Positions 18,101 through 18,850 of a DNA stretch of 18,850 nt are shown piece after piece. Numbering within the stretch: the first letter of the stretch is position 1; the number at the start of each line of letters is the position of its first letter. A program made the translations under genes and the position numbers. Source of the DNA: Actinomortierella ambigua (lineage: Eukaryota > Mortierellomycota > Mortierellomycetes > Mortierellales > Mortierellaceae); NCBI GenBank assembly GCA_016098155.1, contig JAAAJB010000653.1, positions 1 to 18,850 on the forward strand. The letters are read 5' to 3'. Below the pieces are notes generated by a model. It was given only the letters and a program-made list of their open reading frames with translations. It searched no databases and was not told the origin of the DNA.

Positions 18101-18850
18101 GACCACCACGTGCGCCGGCGCCATCGCGTACCATTTCGATTGTGCCGCCGATGAGGGATGTGGAGATGGAGGACCCCTTTGCAGCGGCATTGGCTCGATC
18201 GTCGCCCACTACGACGACAACGACGAGTGGGGGTGGCCGAGACCATCGAGGAAGTCGTGGTGGCGAGCAACAGCAACGACAGGAAGAACAATCACCGGGT
18301 GAGCCAGTGTTCCGTCTCCGGCGACGGGCGACCTACAGTCCAGAGGAGGCAGGTGACGATGGAGATCCCCATGGGTTTCCCTCACAACTTCAACTAACAT
18401 CACTGCAGCGGCTTCGTTATCCACAGCAGCAGCAACAGCAGCAGCAGCAACAACAACAAAACAGTGGCAGCGTGGGTGCAGGACCTGGGACGATGATGAG
18501 CGATGGACGGACCCCTTTTCCTCGCTCTCCATCCGTGTCCTCGTCACCGACAATCGCAGGAGGAGTAGCAGCAGCAACGACAGTAGCAGCACCAGCACAA
18601 GTTGCAGGAGGAGGAGGAGGAGAGGTAGGAAGTTCGACCCCATCCTCCTCTGCGATCGCACAGCCCGACTTTGAAAGCATGACGCCAGCTCAGCGACGGC
18701 AGATGCGGCAAGCGGTGGCGGTGGCTGAGAGAGCACGAGGCGGTGGTGGTGGTGGTGGTGGTGGTGGTACAGCCGCCTGGCCACCATCGCTTCCTCATAC
18801 ACCGTCGCCGGTCGATGTGAAGGCCGCACCAGCTCCTATCGCAGCCACAC
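13606..18850 (+). CDS. APC7: Anaphase-promoting complex subunit 7 (APC7/Cdc27-family TPR protein), 3' end outside window
   Basis: Exons 13606-13704, 13830-13940, 14048-14752, 14936-15024, 15189-15227, 15398-15555, 15719-15843, 15986-16189, 16373-16508 and 16658-18850 encode at least 1286 residues; human APC7 has about 565. TPR helices start at residue 14 and continue as YARCLTQLDQHRRAVRYYER. A Ser/Thr/Pro-rich insert (about 85-280) interrupts them. TPRs resume at LQYARSLVEMGELVRASRE, CWNRIAEKYPVAIEAHLNLL, AETWVVLSIHCLVSREPARA and SIDREHAGAHRIRGQLL, in the order and with the spacing of APC7, not APC3/6/8. Another insert (about 690-755) precedes the last TPR (760-810). After that the frame stays open with acidic, His-rich, poly-Gln (1145-1159) and poly-Gly (1250-1259) segments. 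APC7 dimers cap the TPR arc of the APC/C ubiquitin ligase. The 39-nt exon 5 and the 14936 acceptor were chosen by TPR alignment; acceptor 15188 could instead be 15197. Exon 10 reaches the window edge without a stop. Confidence 0.85.
15133..15160. repeat. (TTTC)7 microsatellite in APC7 intron 4
   Basis: Seven uninterrupted TTTC units lie 28 nt upstream of the acceptor of a 39-nt exon and serve as its pyrimidine tract. Length changes here could affect recognition of that exon. Confidence 0.85.
17422..18850 (+). repeat. Low-complexity coding tail of APC7
   Basis: In the APC7 frame this is one uninterrupted open stretch of 476 codons with no stop. Segments in order: GAG/GAA-rich acidic (17422-17720), His/Gln-rich (17917-18060), Pro/Ser/Thr-rich, CAG/CAA poly-Gln (18424-18465), Ala/Thr runs, and GGT poly-Gly (18739-18768). 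The repeats create long false frames on the minus strand. Confidence 0.85.

Noticed and set aside
18209..18829. 206-codon minus-strand frame with poly-His and Leu runs near the right edge
   Set aside because: It comes from the GGT, CAG and GTC repeats of the APC7 last exon read backwards; the plus frame is open throughout exon 10.

Overview
This is eukaryotic nuclear DNA, most likely from an early-diverging fungus of the Mucoromycota / Mortierella type. That placement is inference. It rests on a fungal-type Sec14, an eIF4B and an Air1/2 with fungal architecture, many short introns (23 modelled, 92-313 nt, all GT-AG), an APC7 subunit that the model yeasts lack, and abundant homopolymer and microsatellite tracts.

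Layout. Positions 1-213 hold the open 3' end of a reading frame resembling the C-terminus of a Fanzor/TnpB-type transposon nuclease. SEC14 (phosphatidylinositol/phosphatidylcholine transfer protein) follows on the minus strand at 1716-2672. Positions 2673-6243 are a 3.6-kb gene-poor stretch with CT, T, G and TG tracts. Then come, on the plus strand, eIF4B/Tif3 (6244-8586, 7 coding exons) and the TRAMP-complex zinc-knuckle protein Air1/2 (8953-11962, 6 exons). Efg1, an 18S rRNA maturation factor, lies on the minus strand (12183-13367, 3 exons) and is convergent with Air1/2. APC7, a TPR subunit of the anaphase-promoting complex, starts at 13606 on the plus strand. It is divergent from Efg1 and runs off the window through a huge low-complexity last exon.

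Best leads. (1) The Fanzor-like remnant at the left edge. (2) A fungal APC7 at least twice the usual length, with a Ser-rich insert in its TPR array and a tail of at least 470 residues rich in Glu, His, Gln and Gly. (3) A 25-codon Air1/2 exon whose skipping would fuse zinc knuckles 3 and 4 into one intact knuckle. (4) A 238-bp divergent promoter between Efg1 and APC7 with E2F/SBF-like elements.

How the genes fit together. Three adjacent genes (eIF4B, Air1/2, Efg1) act in translation, nuclear RNA surveillance and rRNA maturation. Efg1 shares its promoter region with a cell-cycle gene. No operon-like or defence system is visible. Exon models were built by hand from splice signals, reading phase and family conservation, and have no transcript support.
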